From positions 1-14,106 of the forward strand of contig CAKMPP010000168.1 of the NCBI GenBank assembly GCA_927911475.1: a stretch of 14,106 nt of DNA, in the 5' to 3' direction. The notes under the pieces are model-generated. The model saw nothing but the letters and a program-made list of their open reading frames with translations. It did no database searches and was not told where the DNA came from. The DNA is from an uncultured Solobacterium sp. Its GTDB lineage: Bacteria; Bacillota_I; Bacilli_A; Erysipelotrichales; Erysipelotrichaceae. Below, piece by piece: positions 6,692 through 14,076 of the stretch; the stretch's first letter is position 1, and each line of letters begins with the position of its first letter. The translations under genes and the position numbers were made by a program.

Positions 6692-6811
6692 AATCAATAT
6701 ATAACGTCTCGTAGGCATTTCTTTGCTCAAGAAGAGATATGTATTGATGACAAGGAAATTATCAAAGTAAACTACAAGGATGAGAAAAAGTTGAATAATA
6801 TATATTTATAA
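6692..6811 (+). pseudogene. Possible gene remnant without start codon
   Basis: An open stretch of 39 codons between TAA 6689-6691 and TAA 6809-6811 encodes NQYITSRRHFFAQEEICIDD followed by KEIIKVNYKDEKKLNNIYL. It has no ATG/GTG/TTG near its beginning and no SD. The charged, coding-like composition suggests the C-terminal end of a lost gene, but chance cannot be excluded in 120 bases. I do not recognise the family. The rest of 6658-6838 is AT-rich and shows nothing else I can name. Confidence 0.25.
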
Positions 6812-6838
6812 TCTAACATAATTCATTAAGCTATTTTG

Positions 6839-6866
6839 TTGAAAATGATGAATACAATGGTATAAT
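6839..6866 (+). promoter_or_regulatory. Promoter of the valS T-box operon
   Basis: TTGAAA (6839-6844), a 16-base spacer and a perfect TATAAT (6861-6866) preceded by TGG (extended -10) make the strongest promoter in the window. Transcription should start near 6873, at the beginning of the T-box leader. The 11-mer TATAATCTAAC containing this -10 also occurs at 6807-6817. Confidence 0.8.
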
Positions 6867-6872
6867 CTAACC

Positions 6873-7082
6873 AAAGCAAAGAAGAGAAGTAGTAATATTG
6901 GCTGTTTTGAAAGAGAGTCTGTGGGTGGTGGAAACAGATAAAACGAAGATATGAAGTAGTCTTGGAGCTGTGTCTTTGAACTAGTAGTAGAAGATACCGT
7001 AGGGAAGCACGTTACGCAATTTGAGAAGTAAGCAAAGGTGGTACCACGTTTATATACGTCCTATGCATAGGACGTTTTTTTT
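6873..7082 (+). promoter_or_regulatory. T-box riboswitch (tRNA-Val responsive) with terminator
   Basis: This leader lets uncharged tRNA favour an antiterminator and so switch on valS. The Stem I landmark AGAGAGTC lies at 6912-6919, followed by GTGGGTGGTGGAAAC of the distal loop region. The 3' side of Stem I reads GAAGTAGTCTTGGAGCTG. GUA (6956-6958), directly after GAA, is my candidate specifier; GUC (6959-6961) is the alternative, and both are valine codons. The T-box itself is AAGGTGGTACCACG (7035-7048), whose TGGT (7039-7042) pairs with the tRNA acceptor end. The competing terminator is a 10-bp palindromic stem (7056-7075, ACGTCCTATG with its complement) followed by a T-run ending at 7082. 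It lies 20 bases before valS. Confidence 0.94.
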
Positions 7083-7102
7083 ATGTTTAAGGAGAAGGTA
7101 AT

Positions 7103-9713
7103 ATGGAAAAGAATTTAGCACAAAAGTATGACCACAAAGCCGTAGAAGAAGGCAAATACAACCGATGGATAGAAAAAGGATATTTCACTGCAGGTGATAA
7201 GTCTAAAGAACCTTTTACAATTGTAATTCCTCCACCAAACGTTACTGGTATTTTACATATCGGTCACGCTTGGGATAATACATTACAGGATATTATTGCA
7301 CGTTATAAGCGTATGCAGGGCTATGATATGTTGTTTTTACCAGGTATGGATCACGCAGGTATTGCAACACAGGCAAAGTTGATGCTCGCTTAAAGAGTGA
7401 AGGTATTTCTCGCTATGATTTAGGACGTGAAAAGTTCTTGGAACGGGCGTGGGAGTGGAAGGCAGAATATGCCAAGACAATCCGTACACAATGGGGTAAA
7501 CTTGGAAACTCATTAGATTATAGTCGTGAGCGCTTTACGATGGATGATGGTTTTAATGATGCAGTTCGTCATGTATTTGTAAAACTCTACAATGAAGGTT
7601 TAATCTATCGTGGTTGGCGTATCATCAACTGGGATCCAGAAGCACGTACTGCATTAAGTAATATCGAAGTTTATTATCAAGATGATCCAGGTAAGATGTA
7701 TCACTTCAAATATGTTGTAAAGGAAACTGGTGAAGAGTTTGTCGTTGCAACAACACGTCCTGAAACAATGTTTGGTGATGTTTGTGTTGTGGTAAATCCT
7801 AACGATGAAACACTCAATCACTTGATTGGCAAACATACTACAACCCAGCTAATGGACAGGAGTTACCTATTATTGGTGATGACTATGTAGAAATTGGTTT
7901 TGGTACTGGTGCAATGAAGTGTACACCAGCACACGATCCAAAACGACTTTGCGATTGCGGAAAGACATCATTTAGAAAAACCTATCTGTATGAATCCAGA
8001 TGGAACAATGAATGAACTTTGTGGTCAGTATGAAGGAATGGATCGTTATGTAGCACGTGAAGCTCTTGTAAAACAAATCGAAGCAGATGGAAACCTCGTT
8101 AAGATTGAAGAGATGACACATAACGTAGCGCACTCTGAACGCACACATTGTGTTGTTGAACAGTATCTATCACAACAATGGTTTGTTAAGATGAAGCCAC
8201 TTGCTCAAGATGTACTAAAGTATCAAGCAGATGAGGAAACAAAGATTAACTTCTATCCTGAACGTTTTGAAAAGACATTTAATGGATGGTTAGAAAATAT
8301 TGAAGACTGGTGTATCTCACGTCAGTTATGGTGGGGTCATCGCATTCCTGCATGGTATAACACTGTGACTGGTGAAACGTATGTAGGTGAAACTGATCCA
8401 GAGGATACAACAAACTGGGTACAGGATGAAGATGTACTTGATACATGGTTCTCCAGTGCTCTATGGCCATTTGCAACATTAGGTTGGCCAGAAGAAACGG
8501 AAGATTTAGCACGTTACTATCCAACCAATACAATGGTTACTGGTTACGATATTATCTTCTTCTGGTTGCACGTATGGCATTCCAAGCAAGACACTTTACA
8601 AAGAATCGTCCATTTAAGGATGTACTGATTCATGGTTTATTACGTGATGCACAAGGCCGTAAGATGTCTAAGTCACTTGGTAATGGTATTGACCCAATGC
8701 AGGTAATTGAAGAGTATGGTATCGACGCATTACGTTTCTTCTTAACAACAAATTCAACACCAGGACAGGATATGCGTTATATTCCTGAAAAGGTTGAGGC
8801 AGCTGGTAACTTTATCAACAAGATTTGGAATGCATCTAGATTTGTATTTATGAATCTTCCTGAAGATATGAGAGTAGAAGATGTTAATTTAACAAATCTA
8901 TCACTTGCGGATTCATGGATTATCAATCGTCTTAACGAAACAATTACACATGTTACTGAAAATATGGAGAAGTATGAATTTGCTTTAGTTGGTAACGAAC
9001 TATATTCCTTTGTATGGGATGACTTCTGTAGTTGGTATGTTGAGATGAGCAAGACGGCATTAAATGGTACGGATGAAGTAGCTAAACATGCTGCACAATC
9101 AACTCTATACGTATGTTTAAAGGCTATTGTTAGTTTATTACAACCATTTATGCCATTTGTAACTGAAGAGATTTATGATTTATTACCAGGTGCTAAGGAA
9201 AGTATCAACTTAGAATCATGGCCAACTGTTATTAAAAATGTAACAACTTGTGATTTAACTGCAATGGCAAGAGTAATTTCTGCAATCCAAAAGATTCGTG
9301 AAGTTAAGATTGTAAATGATTTGAAACCATCTACATTAATTCATATTGCATTAAAGGATCTTGACGGTAATATAATCATGGCGGATGAAGCAATGTCTGC
9401 AATTATCATGAAGCTTGCAAAGGCAGAGTGGCAGGATATACTTGAAGGAGACTTAACAGTCGAAGCAATTCAAGGTGGTAGCTTATATATTCCGTCTAGC
9501 GAATTAAGTAATCCAGAAGAAGAAATCAAGAAGCTTGAAGCAGAGATTGAAAGACTTAAGTCTGAGATTGCACGTTCTACAGGAATTCTTTCTAACGAAG
9601 GATTTATTGCGAAGGCTCCAGCAGCGAAGATTGAAAATGAAAAGCAAAAACTCGAAGCATATCAGAAACAATACGCTGTTATTGAAGAGCGCTTAAATGT
9701 ATTGAAAAAGTAG
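7103..9713 (+). CDS. valS: Valyl-tRNA synthetase (with four frameshifts)
   Basis: Charges tRNA-Val and edits mischarged threonine. ATG 7103 follows AAGGAG (7089-7094). The class I motifs are present: HIGH (HIGHA, 52-56) and KMSKS (about 521-525 after repair), with FWVARMAFQAR between the halves and VVATTRPETMFGD plus GTGAMKCTPAHDPNDF in the editing (CP1) domain. The anticodon-binding domain is in the second half. The end (roughly 805-870) is the usual ValRS coiled coil (EEEIKKLEAEIERLKSEIAR). Four single-base indels break the frame: a missing G after 7378 (AAG-GTT-GAT), a missing T after 7836 (CAT-TAC-TAC), an extra A in 7940-7943 (CCA-AAC-GAC) and a missing G at about 8565 (TGG-GTT-GCA). Repairing them gives 870 residues, normal for the family, with no lost motif. 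It is controlled by the T-box just upstream. Four breaks in an essential gene with no other decay point to sequence error. Confidence 0.95.
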
Positions 9714-9728
9714 TGGACATGTTATAAT
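9702..9728 (+). promoter_or_regulatory. Candidate promoter of the hydrolase gene, in the 3' end of valS
   Basis: TTGAAA (9702-9707, inside the last codons of valS) and TATAAT (9723-9728) are 15 bases apart. TGT directly before TATAAT makes it an extended -10, which can compensate for the short spacer. No terminator separates valS from the next gene, so readthrough is also possible. Confidence 0.5.
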
Positions 9729-9748
9729 CATGATAACAATCCATGATT
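9726..9748. repeat. Inverted repeat overlapping the -10 box (possible operator)
   Basis: AATCATG (9726-9732) and CATGATT (9742-9748) form a perfect 7-base inverted repeat with a 9-base centre. It starts within the -10 box and ends just before the SD of the next gene. No T-run follows, so it is not a terminator. Its position would suit a repressor site. Confidence 0.4.
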
Positions 9749-9762
9749 GACGGAGGTGCAGT

Positions 9763-10704
9763 ATGTCAAATAAAGAAAACAAGCATACGCTATTAAAAGT
9801 ATTGGGTGTTACTGCTGTCGCTGGTGCTAGCGCATATGCAGGAGCTGGATATTATGTTTTCCGCAATGCGTTTGATTTACAGAATAGTAGATATTTACAA
9901 AAATGTGGTGCAGCGATGCAGCTGCCATTATTACAGATGGAAAGAAATGAGTGGTTTGCACACAGCAACCGTTTCGATGATTTCATTGATTCTTATGATG
10001 GATTAAAACTACATGCATTACGTATCGTGAATCAAGAAGATTCTCATAAGTGGATTATTATCCAACATGGTATTGCATCTTATAGTGGAACTTTACTAGA
10101 ACACATGTGGGAAGCAGATCATCGTGGATTTAATATCCTAGCACCGGATGCACGTGGTTATGGAATGTCTGAAGGCAAGTATACTGGTCTTGGTTGGTGT
10201 GAACACTATGACTTAATTAGTTGGATTAACTACTTAGTGAATTTAGATCCACTTGCAGAGATTGTATTATTTGGTATAAACGTAGGTGCAGCTTCTGTCA
10301 TGAATGCGGTTGGTGATTATTTACCACGTAATGTAAAGTGTGCAATCGCAGAAGGTGGATATAAAGAAATTAAAGATATCATCCAAACAAAAGTTCAAGA
10401 TATTACGAAATTCAATGGTAAGTTCGTAATGCCATCAGTTGACTTCTATGTAAGACAAGTATTGCATTTTAGTCTCAATGATATCAGTACACAACGTCAG
10501 TTAAGAAATGCTGTAACTCCGATGTTATTCCTACATGGTTTGCAAGATCGCATTGTTCCAATTAGTCATGCGTATGATAACTATTACTCTTGTGCAAGCA
10601 AGAAGGAGATGTATGTATCTGAACATGGTGGATTTGGAAATCTAACAAGTGATCCACAATACTTCCCAAGATTCTTTGATTTCATTAAGAAGTATATAAA
10701 ATAG
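9763..10704 (+). CDS. Membrane-anchored alpha/beta hydrolase-fold protein lacking the nucleophile Ser
   Basis: A 313-residue protein with GGAGGT (9752-9757) before ATG 9763. A basic N-terminus and one hydrophobic segment (about 10-33, LLKVLGVTAVAGASAYAGAGYYVF) suggest an uncleaved signal anchor with the catalytic domain outside. The domain shows the oxyanion-region HG (IIQHGIASYSG), DARGYGMSEG, the nucleophile elbow FGINVGAAS, an acid loop HGLQDRIVP with Asp262, and a C-terminal His288 in SEHGGFG. This order matches the YqkD-like branch of alpha/beta hydrolases, which normally reads G-x-S-x-G at the elbow. Here residue 173 is Asn (AAC, one base from AGC Ser), so Asp and His are kept but the nucleophile is not. 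It may be a non-catalytic relative, a mutant, or a base-call error. Substrate unknown. Confidence 0.85.
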   Translation: MSNKENKHTLLKVLGVTAVAGASAYAGAGYYVFRNAFDLQNSRYLQKCGAAMQLPLLQMERNEWFAHSNRFDDFIDSYDGLKLHALRIVNQEDSHKWIIIQHGIASYSGTLLEHMWEADHRGFNILAPDARGYGMSEGKYTGLGWCEHYDLISWINYLVNLDPLAEIVLFGINVGAASVMNAVGDYLPRNVKCAIAEGGYKEIKDIIQTKVQDITKFNGKFVMPSVDFYVRQVLHFSLNDISTQRQLRNAVTPMLFLHGLQDRIVPISHAYDNYYSCASKKEMYVSEHGGFGNLTSDPQYFPRFFDFIKKYIK

Positions 10705-10715
10705 CAATTTCATCA

Positions 10716-10743
10716 GACGGTATCGATTAGATATCGTCTTTTT
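10716..10743 (+). terminator. Intrinsic terminator after the hydrolase gene
   Basis: A 9-bp stem, GACGGTATC (10716-10724) with GATATCGTC (10730-10738), containing one G-U pair and a GATTA loop, is followed by five T's. Confidence 0.88.
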
Positions 10744-10811
10744 GTTTCATGCATGCATAGAAAATATTAAGTTAATTTATTGGATATTCTCACAAAAATA
10801 ATTCGTATGTA

Positions 10812-10840
10812 TTGAGAAATGTAACCGGTTGCTTTATAAT
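10812..10840 (+). promoter_or_regulatory. Promoter of ppdK
   Basis: TTGAGA (10812-10817), a 17-base spacer and a perfect TATAAT (10835-10840) lie 26 bases before the start codon. The predicted start near 10847 leaves a short leader with AGGGAGG (10855-10861). The spacer holds a cre-like site. Confidence 0.75.
10819..10833 (+). promoter_or_regulatory. Candidate CcpA binding site (cre) in the ppdK promoter
   Basis: ATGTAACCGGTTGCT (10819-10833) fits the Bacillota cre consensus WTGNAANCGNWNNCW at every defined position. It lies between the -35 and -10 boxes, where bound CcpA would block RNA polymerase. Carbon catabolite repression of an enzyme that can run in the PEP-forming direction would make physiological sense. 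Binding itself is inference. Confidence 0.6.
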
Positions 10841-10866
10841 CAAACAGTAGATAAAGGGAGGCTATA

Positions 10867-13800
10867 ATGGCTACTAAAAAGTATGTTTATAAGTTTTCTG
10901 AAGGTAATGGTTCCATGCGTGAACTGCTCGGTGGTAAAGGTGCTAACCTTGCTGAAATGAGTATTTTGGGTATGCCAGTACCGGATGGATTTACCATCAC
11001 AACTGAAGCGTGCAATGCATATTACGCAGATGGTAAGAAAATCAACAAGAATATCATGGACGAAATTCACAAGCATGTTGAAATGCTACAGAAGGCAACA
11101 GGTAAGAAATTAGGTGGATTAGAGAATCCTTTACTTGTTTCTGTACGTTCAGGTGCACGTGCATCTATGCCTGGTATGATGGACACAATTCTTAACTTAG
11201 GAATGAATGATGAAGTTGTTCAGGTTGTTGAAAAGATGTCTGGTAACAAGAGATTTGCATACGACTCCTATCGTCGTTTCGTGCAAATGTTCTCAGACGT
11301 TGTTATGGGATTATCCAAATCACGTTTTGAAGAAATCATTGATGAAGTAAAAGAAAAGAAGGGCGTGACTCAGGATATTGAATTAGATGCTGAGGATATG
11401 TTCGAATTAACAAAGCGTTTTAAGGCTTTCTATAAGAAAGAATTGAAGGAAGAATTCCCACAGGATCCAACACTTCAATTAGAACGTGCAATTGAAGCTG
11501 TATTCCGTTCATGGAATAATGATCGTGCTATCTTCTATCGTAAGATGAATGATATCCCAAGTTCTTGGGGAACAGCCGTAAACGTTCAATCTATGGTATT
11601 CGGTAACATGGGTGATGATTGCGGAACAGGTGTTGCCTTTACTCGTAACCCTGCAACAGGTGAAAGAAAATTATTTGGTGAATACTTAATTAACGCACAA
11701 GGCGAAGACGTTGTTGCTGGTATTCGTACACCTTCTCCAATTGCAGAACTTAAGAAGGTAATGCCAAAGGCATATAAGGACTTCACAGATATCTGTGCAC
11801 GTTTGGAAAAGCACTATCATGACATGCAAGATATGGAATTTACAATTGAACATGGAAAGCTCTTCATGTTACAAACACGTAATGCCAAGCGTACAGCTGC
11901 AGCTGCTTTAAAGGTTGCTGTAGATATGGAGAAGGAAGGTCTTGTAACGAAGGATCAAGCTTTACTGATGGTTGATCCTAAGCAGTTAGATGACTTACTA
12001 CATCCACAGTTTGACGCTGAAGATTTAAAGAAAAAGAAGAATGATGTAATTGCTAAGGGTTTAGCTGCTTCACCAGGTGCTGCTTGTGGTGAAATTGTAT
12101 TCACTGCAGAAGAAGCTAAGACAAAGGCAACAATGGGACGTAAGGTAATCTTAGTTCGTCTAGAAACATCACCAGAAGATATCGAAGGTATGCATGTATC
12201 TGAAGGTATCTTAACAGTACGTGGTGGTATGACATCACACGCAGCTGTAGTAGCTCGTGGTATGGGTGCTTGCTGTGTATCTGGTTGCGGAGACATTAAG
12301 GTTAACGAAGCTAAATTACAATTCACTGTAAAGGGTGAAGTATTCAAGGATGGAGATGTCATCTCCTTAGATGGTTCTACAGGTTTAGTTTACCGTGGAG
12401 AAATCAAGACAGTTCCAGCAACAATTTCTGGTAACTTCAAGAAGTTCATGCAGTGGGCTGATGAACGTAGAACTATGAAGATTCGTACAAATGCTGATAC
12501 ACCAGAAGATGCAGCAAGAGCAGTAAGCTTTGGTGCTGAGGGTGTTGGTCTTGTTCGTACAGAACATATGTTCTTCAATTCTCCAGAACGTATCAAGGCT
12601 ATCCGTGAATTGGTAGTTGCACAAAACGTTGAACAACGTCAGATTGCATTAAAGCAATTAGAACCAATGCAGCAAGGTGACTTCGAAGGTATCTTTGAAG
12701 CAATGGGTGGTAGAAGTGTTACGATCCGTCTATTAGACCCACCTCTACATGAATTCTTACCAAAGGCTGAAGCAGAATCATTAGAAGTTGCTAAGGCATT
12801 AGGAATCTCTGTAGAAGACTTGATGGCTGCTGCTGCAAACTTACACGAGTTCAACCCAATGATGGGTCACCGTGGATGCCGTCTAGACGTAACATATCCA
12901 GAAATCGGTGTCATGCAGACACGTGCAATTATCAAGGCTGCTATCAACATCAACAAGAAGCACCGTGGTTGGAAGTTAGTTCCAGAAATCATGGTTCCAT
13001 TAGTTGGTGAAAAGAAGGAACTTGATTATGTTGCACAGATTATTCGTACAACTGCTGACGAAGTAATCAAGGAAGCTGGAGTGAAGCAGGATTATAAGAT
13101 CGGTACAATGATTGAGATTCCACGTGCTGCGTTAAATGCTGATGAATTAGCAGAAACAGCTGAATTCTTCAGTTTCGGTACAAATGACTTAACACAGATG
13201 ACATTCGGATTCTCACGTGATGATGCTGGTAAGTTCTTAGATGATTATTACAGTAAGCATATCTACGATAACGATCCATTCGCACACGTAGATGTAAATG
13301 GTGTTGGTAAGCTCATCTCTATGGCTTGTGAAAAGGGCCGTTCAACACGTAAGGACATTCACTTAGGTGTCTGTGGTGAACATGGTGGTGACCCAGTAAG
13401 TATCGAATTCTTCCAACGTGTTGGATTAACATATGTTTCTTGCTCACCATACCGCGTTCCTATCGCTCGTTTAGCAGCTGCGCAAGCGGCAATTCGTGCT
13501 GGTGTTAAAACAGCTGTTGCTGCTAAGAAAGCTGTAGCGAAGAAGTCTACTAAAAAGGTTGCTGCGAAAAAGCCAGTAGCTAAGAAACCAGTTGCTAAGA
13601 AGACAACGGCAAAAGTTGCTTCTAAGAAAGTAGCTAAACCAGTGGCTAAGAAGGCTCCTGCAAAGAAGGCTGTAAAGAAAGTTGCTACTAAGAAGGTAGT
13701 TAAACCTGCAGCTAAGAAGGTTACAAAGCCAGTTGTTAAAAAGACTGTTGCTAAGAAACCTGTAGCTAAAAAACCAACTGTAAAGAAAGTTTCTAAGAAA

Positions 13801-13881
13801 CTAGCTGCTCCTAAGGCTGTGGCAAAGAAGCCAGTAGCTAAAAAAGCTCCTGCAAAAAAGACAACTAAAAAGTCTAAGTAA
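10867..13881 (+). CDS. ppdK: Pyruvate, phosphate dikinase with a 126-residue Lys/Ala-rich C-terminal tail
   Basis: Interconverts pyruvate + ATP + Pi with PEP + AMP + PPi. The first ~878 residues are a complete PPDK: the N-terminal ATP-grasp domain (GGKGANLAEM with Lys24, VRSGARASMPGMMDT), the swivelling phosphohistidine domain with GGMTSHAAVVARGMG (His458; regulatory-type Thr456), and the PEP/pyruvate barrel with GVGLVRTEHMFF, NEFNPMMGHRGCRL-like NLHEFNPMMGHRGCRL, FSFGTNDLTQM and GVCGEHGGDP (Cys836). The family normally ends at about LAAAQAAIRAG. Here the frame continues without a stop for 126 residues (879-1004) of KKPVAKK/KKAPAKK-type repeats: 49 Lys, no acidic residue, no Arg, no aromatic. 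This resembles histone H1 tails and the mycobacterial HBHA/HupB C-termini. SD AGGGAGG precedes ATG by 5 bases. It has its own promoter, a cre-like site and a terminator. The core assignment is firm; the tail's role is unknown. Confidence 0.97.
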   Translation: MATKKYVYKFSEGNGSMRELLGGKGANLAEMSILGMPVPDGFTITTEACNAYYADGKKINKNIMDEIHKHVEMLQKATGKKLGGLENPLLVSVRSGARASMPGMMDTILNLGMNDEVVQVVEKMSGNKRFAYDSYRRFVQMFSDVVMGLSKSRFEEIIDEVKEKKGVTQDIELDAEDMFELTKRFKAFYKKELKEEFPQDPTLQLERAIEAVFRSWNNDRAIFYRKMNDIPSSWGTAVNVQSMVFGNMGDDCGTGVAFTRNPATGERKLFGEYLINAQGEDVVAGIRTPSPIAELKKVMPKAYKDFTDICARLEKHYHDMQDMEFTIEHGKLFMLQTRNAKRTAAAALKVAVDMEKEGLVTKDQALLMVDPKQLDDLLHPQFDAEDLKKKKNDVIAKGLAASPGAACGEIVFTAEEAKTKATMGRKVILVRLETSPEDIEGMHVSEGILTVRGGMTSHAAVVARGMGACCVSGCGDIKVNEAKLQFTVKGEVFKDGDVISLDGSTGLVYRGEIKTVPATISGNFKKFMQWADERRTMKIRTNADTPEDAARAVSFGAEGVGLVRTEHMFFNSPERIKAIRELVVAQNVEQRQIALKQLEPMQQGDFEGIFEAMGGRSVTIRLLDPPLHEFLPKAEAESLEVAKALGISVEDLMAAAANLHEFNPMMGHRGCRLDVTYPEIGVMQTRAIIKAAININKKHRGWKLVPEIMVPLVGEKKELDYVAQIIRTTADEVIKEAGVKQDYKIGTMIEIPRAALNADELAETAEFFSFGTNDLTQMTFGFSRDDAGKFLDDYYSKHIYDNDPFAHVDVNGVGKLISMACEKGRSTRKDIHLGVCGEHGGDPVSIEFFQRVGLTYVSCSPYRVPIARLAAAQAAIRAGVKTAVAAKKAVAKKSTKKVAAKKPVAKKPVAKKTTAKVASKKVAKPVAKKAPAKKAVKKVATKKVVKPAAKKVTKPVVKKTVAKKPVAKKPTVKKVSKKLAAPKAVAKKPVAKKAPAKKTTKKSK

Positions 13882-13890
13882 TTGATGATT

Positions 13891-13920
13891 AGGACTGCTA
13901 TCATATTGGCAGTCCTTTTT
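13891..13920 (+). terminator. Intrinsic terminator after ppdK
   Basis: A perfect 8-bp stem, AGGACTGC (13891-13898) with GCAGTCCT (13909-13916), has a 10-nt loop and is followed by T's to 13920. It starts 9 bases after the stop codon. Confidence 0.9.
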
Positions 13921-13933
13921 AATACGTTATAAT
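13906..13933 (+). promoter_or_regulatory. Promoter overlapping the ppdK terminator
   Basis: TTGGCA (13906-13911) lies in the loop and 3' arm of the ppdK terminator; TATAAT (13928-13933) follows after 16 bases. Transcription from about 13940 would serve the genes at the window end and start beyond the hairpin. Confidence 0.6.
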
Positions 13934-13968
13934 TAAAAAGGATTATGTGTGTATAGGAGTAGTAGCTT

Positions 13969-14064
13969 ATGGCTCTAGTATTACAAAATGATTTAGATGA
14001 TATTCTGTCGTTATGTTTGGATGAATTTTTTGATTACGTTTTGTTCAATAAGGTATGGATATAA
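13969..14064 (+). CDS. Tiny ORF of 31 codons, function unknown
   Basis: ATG 13969 follows AGGAG (13955-13959) with a 9-base gap and a good promoter upstream, so translation is plausible. The product begins MALVLQNDLDDILSLCLDEF and ends FDYVLFNKVWI at TAA 14062-14064. It is acidic and amphipathic. It could be a true small protein or leader peptide, or a longer gene cut by an indel like those elsewhere in this window. I do not recognise it. Confidence 0.35.
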   Translation: MALVLQNDLDDILSLCLDEFFDYVLFNKVWI

Positions 14065-14076
14065 GGATCAAAAATA

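Noticed and set aside
8445..9713. A separate synthetase-like gene with KMSKS
   Set aside because: It is the 3' part of valS after the -1 shift near 8565; the codons before the junction are out-of-frame valS sequence.
11955..12854. Several minus-strand open frames of 68-135 codons inside ppdK
   Set aside because: They lie wholly within an intact, well-recognised gene, lack ribosome binding sites and resemble no family.
13501..13881. The Lys-rich stretch as a frameshift or slippage artefact
   Set aside because: The codon pattern keeps the PPDK frame, residues are restricted to K/A/P/V/T/S over 126 codons, synonymous positions differ between repeats, and the ORF ends just before a terminator.
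13359..13904. A 181-codon minus-strand open frame opposite the ppdK end
   Set aside because: It is the antisense shadow of the Lys/Ala codons: AAG/AAA and GCT read backwards as Phe, Leu and Ser/Ala codons, giving a low-complexity hydrophobic string. It has no SD, and the + strand gene is certain.
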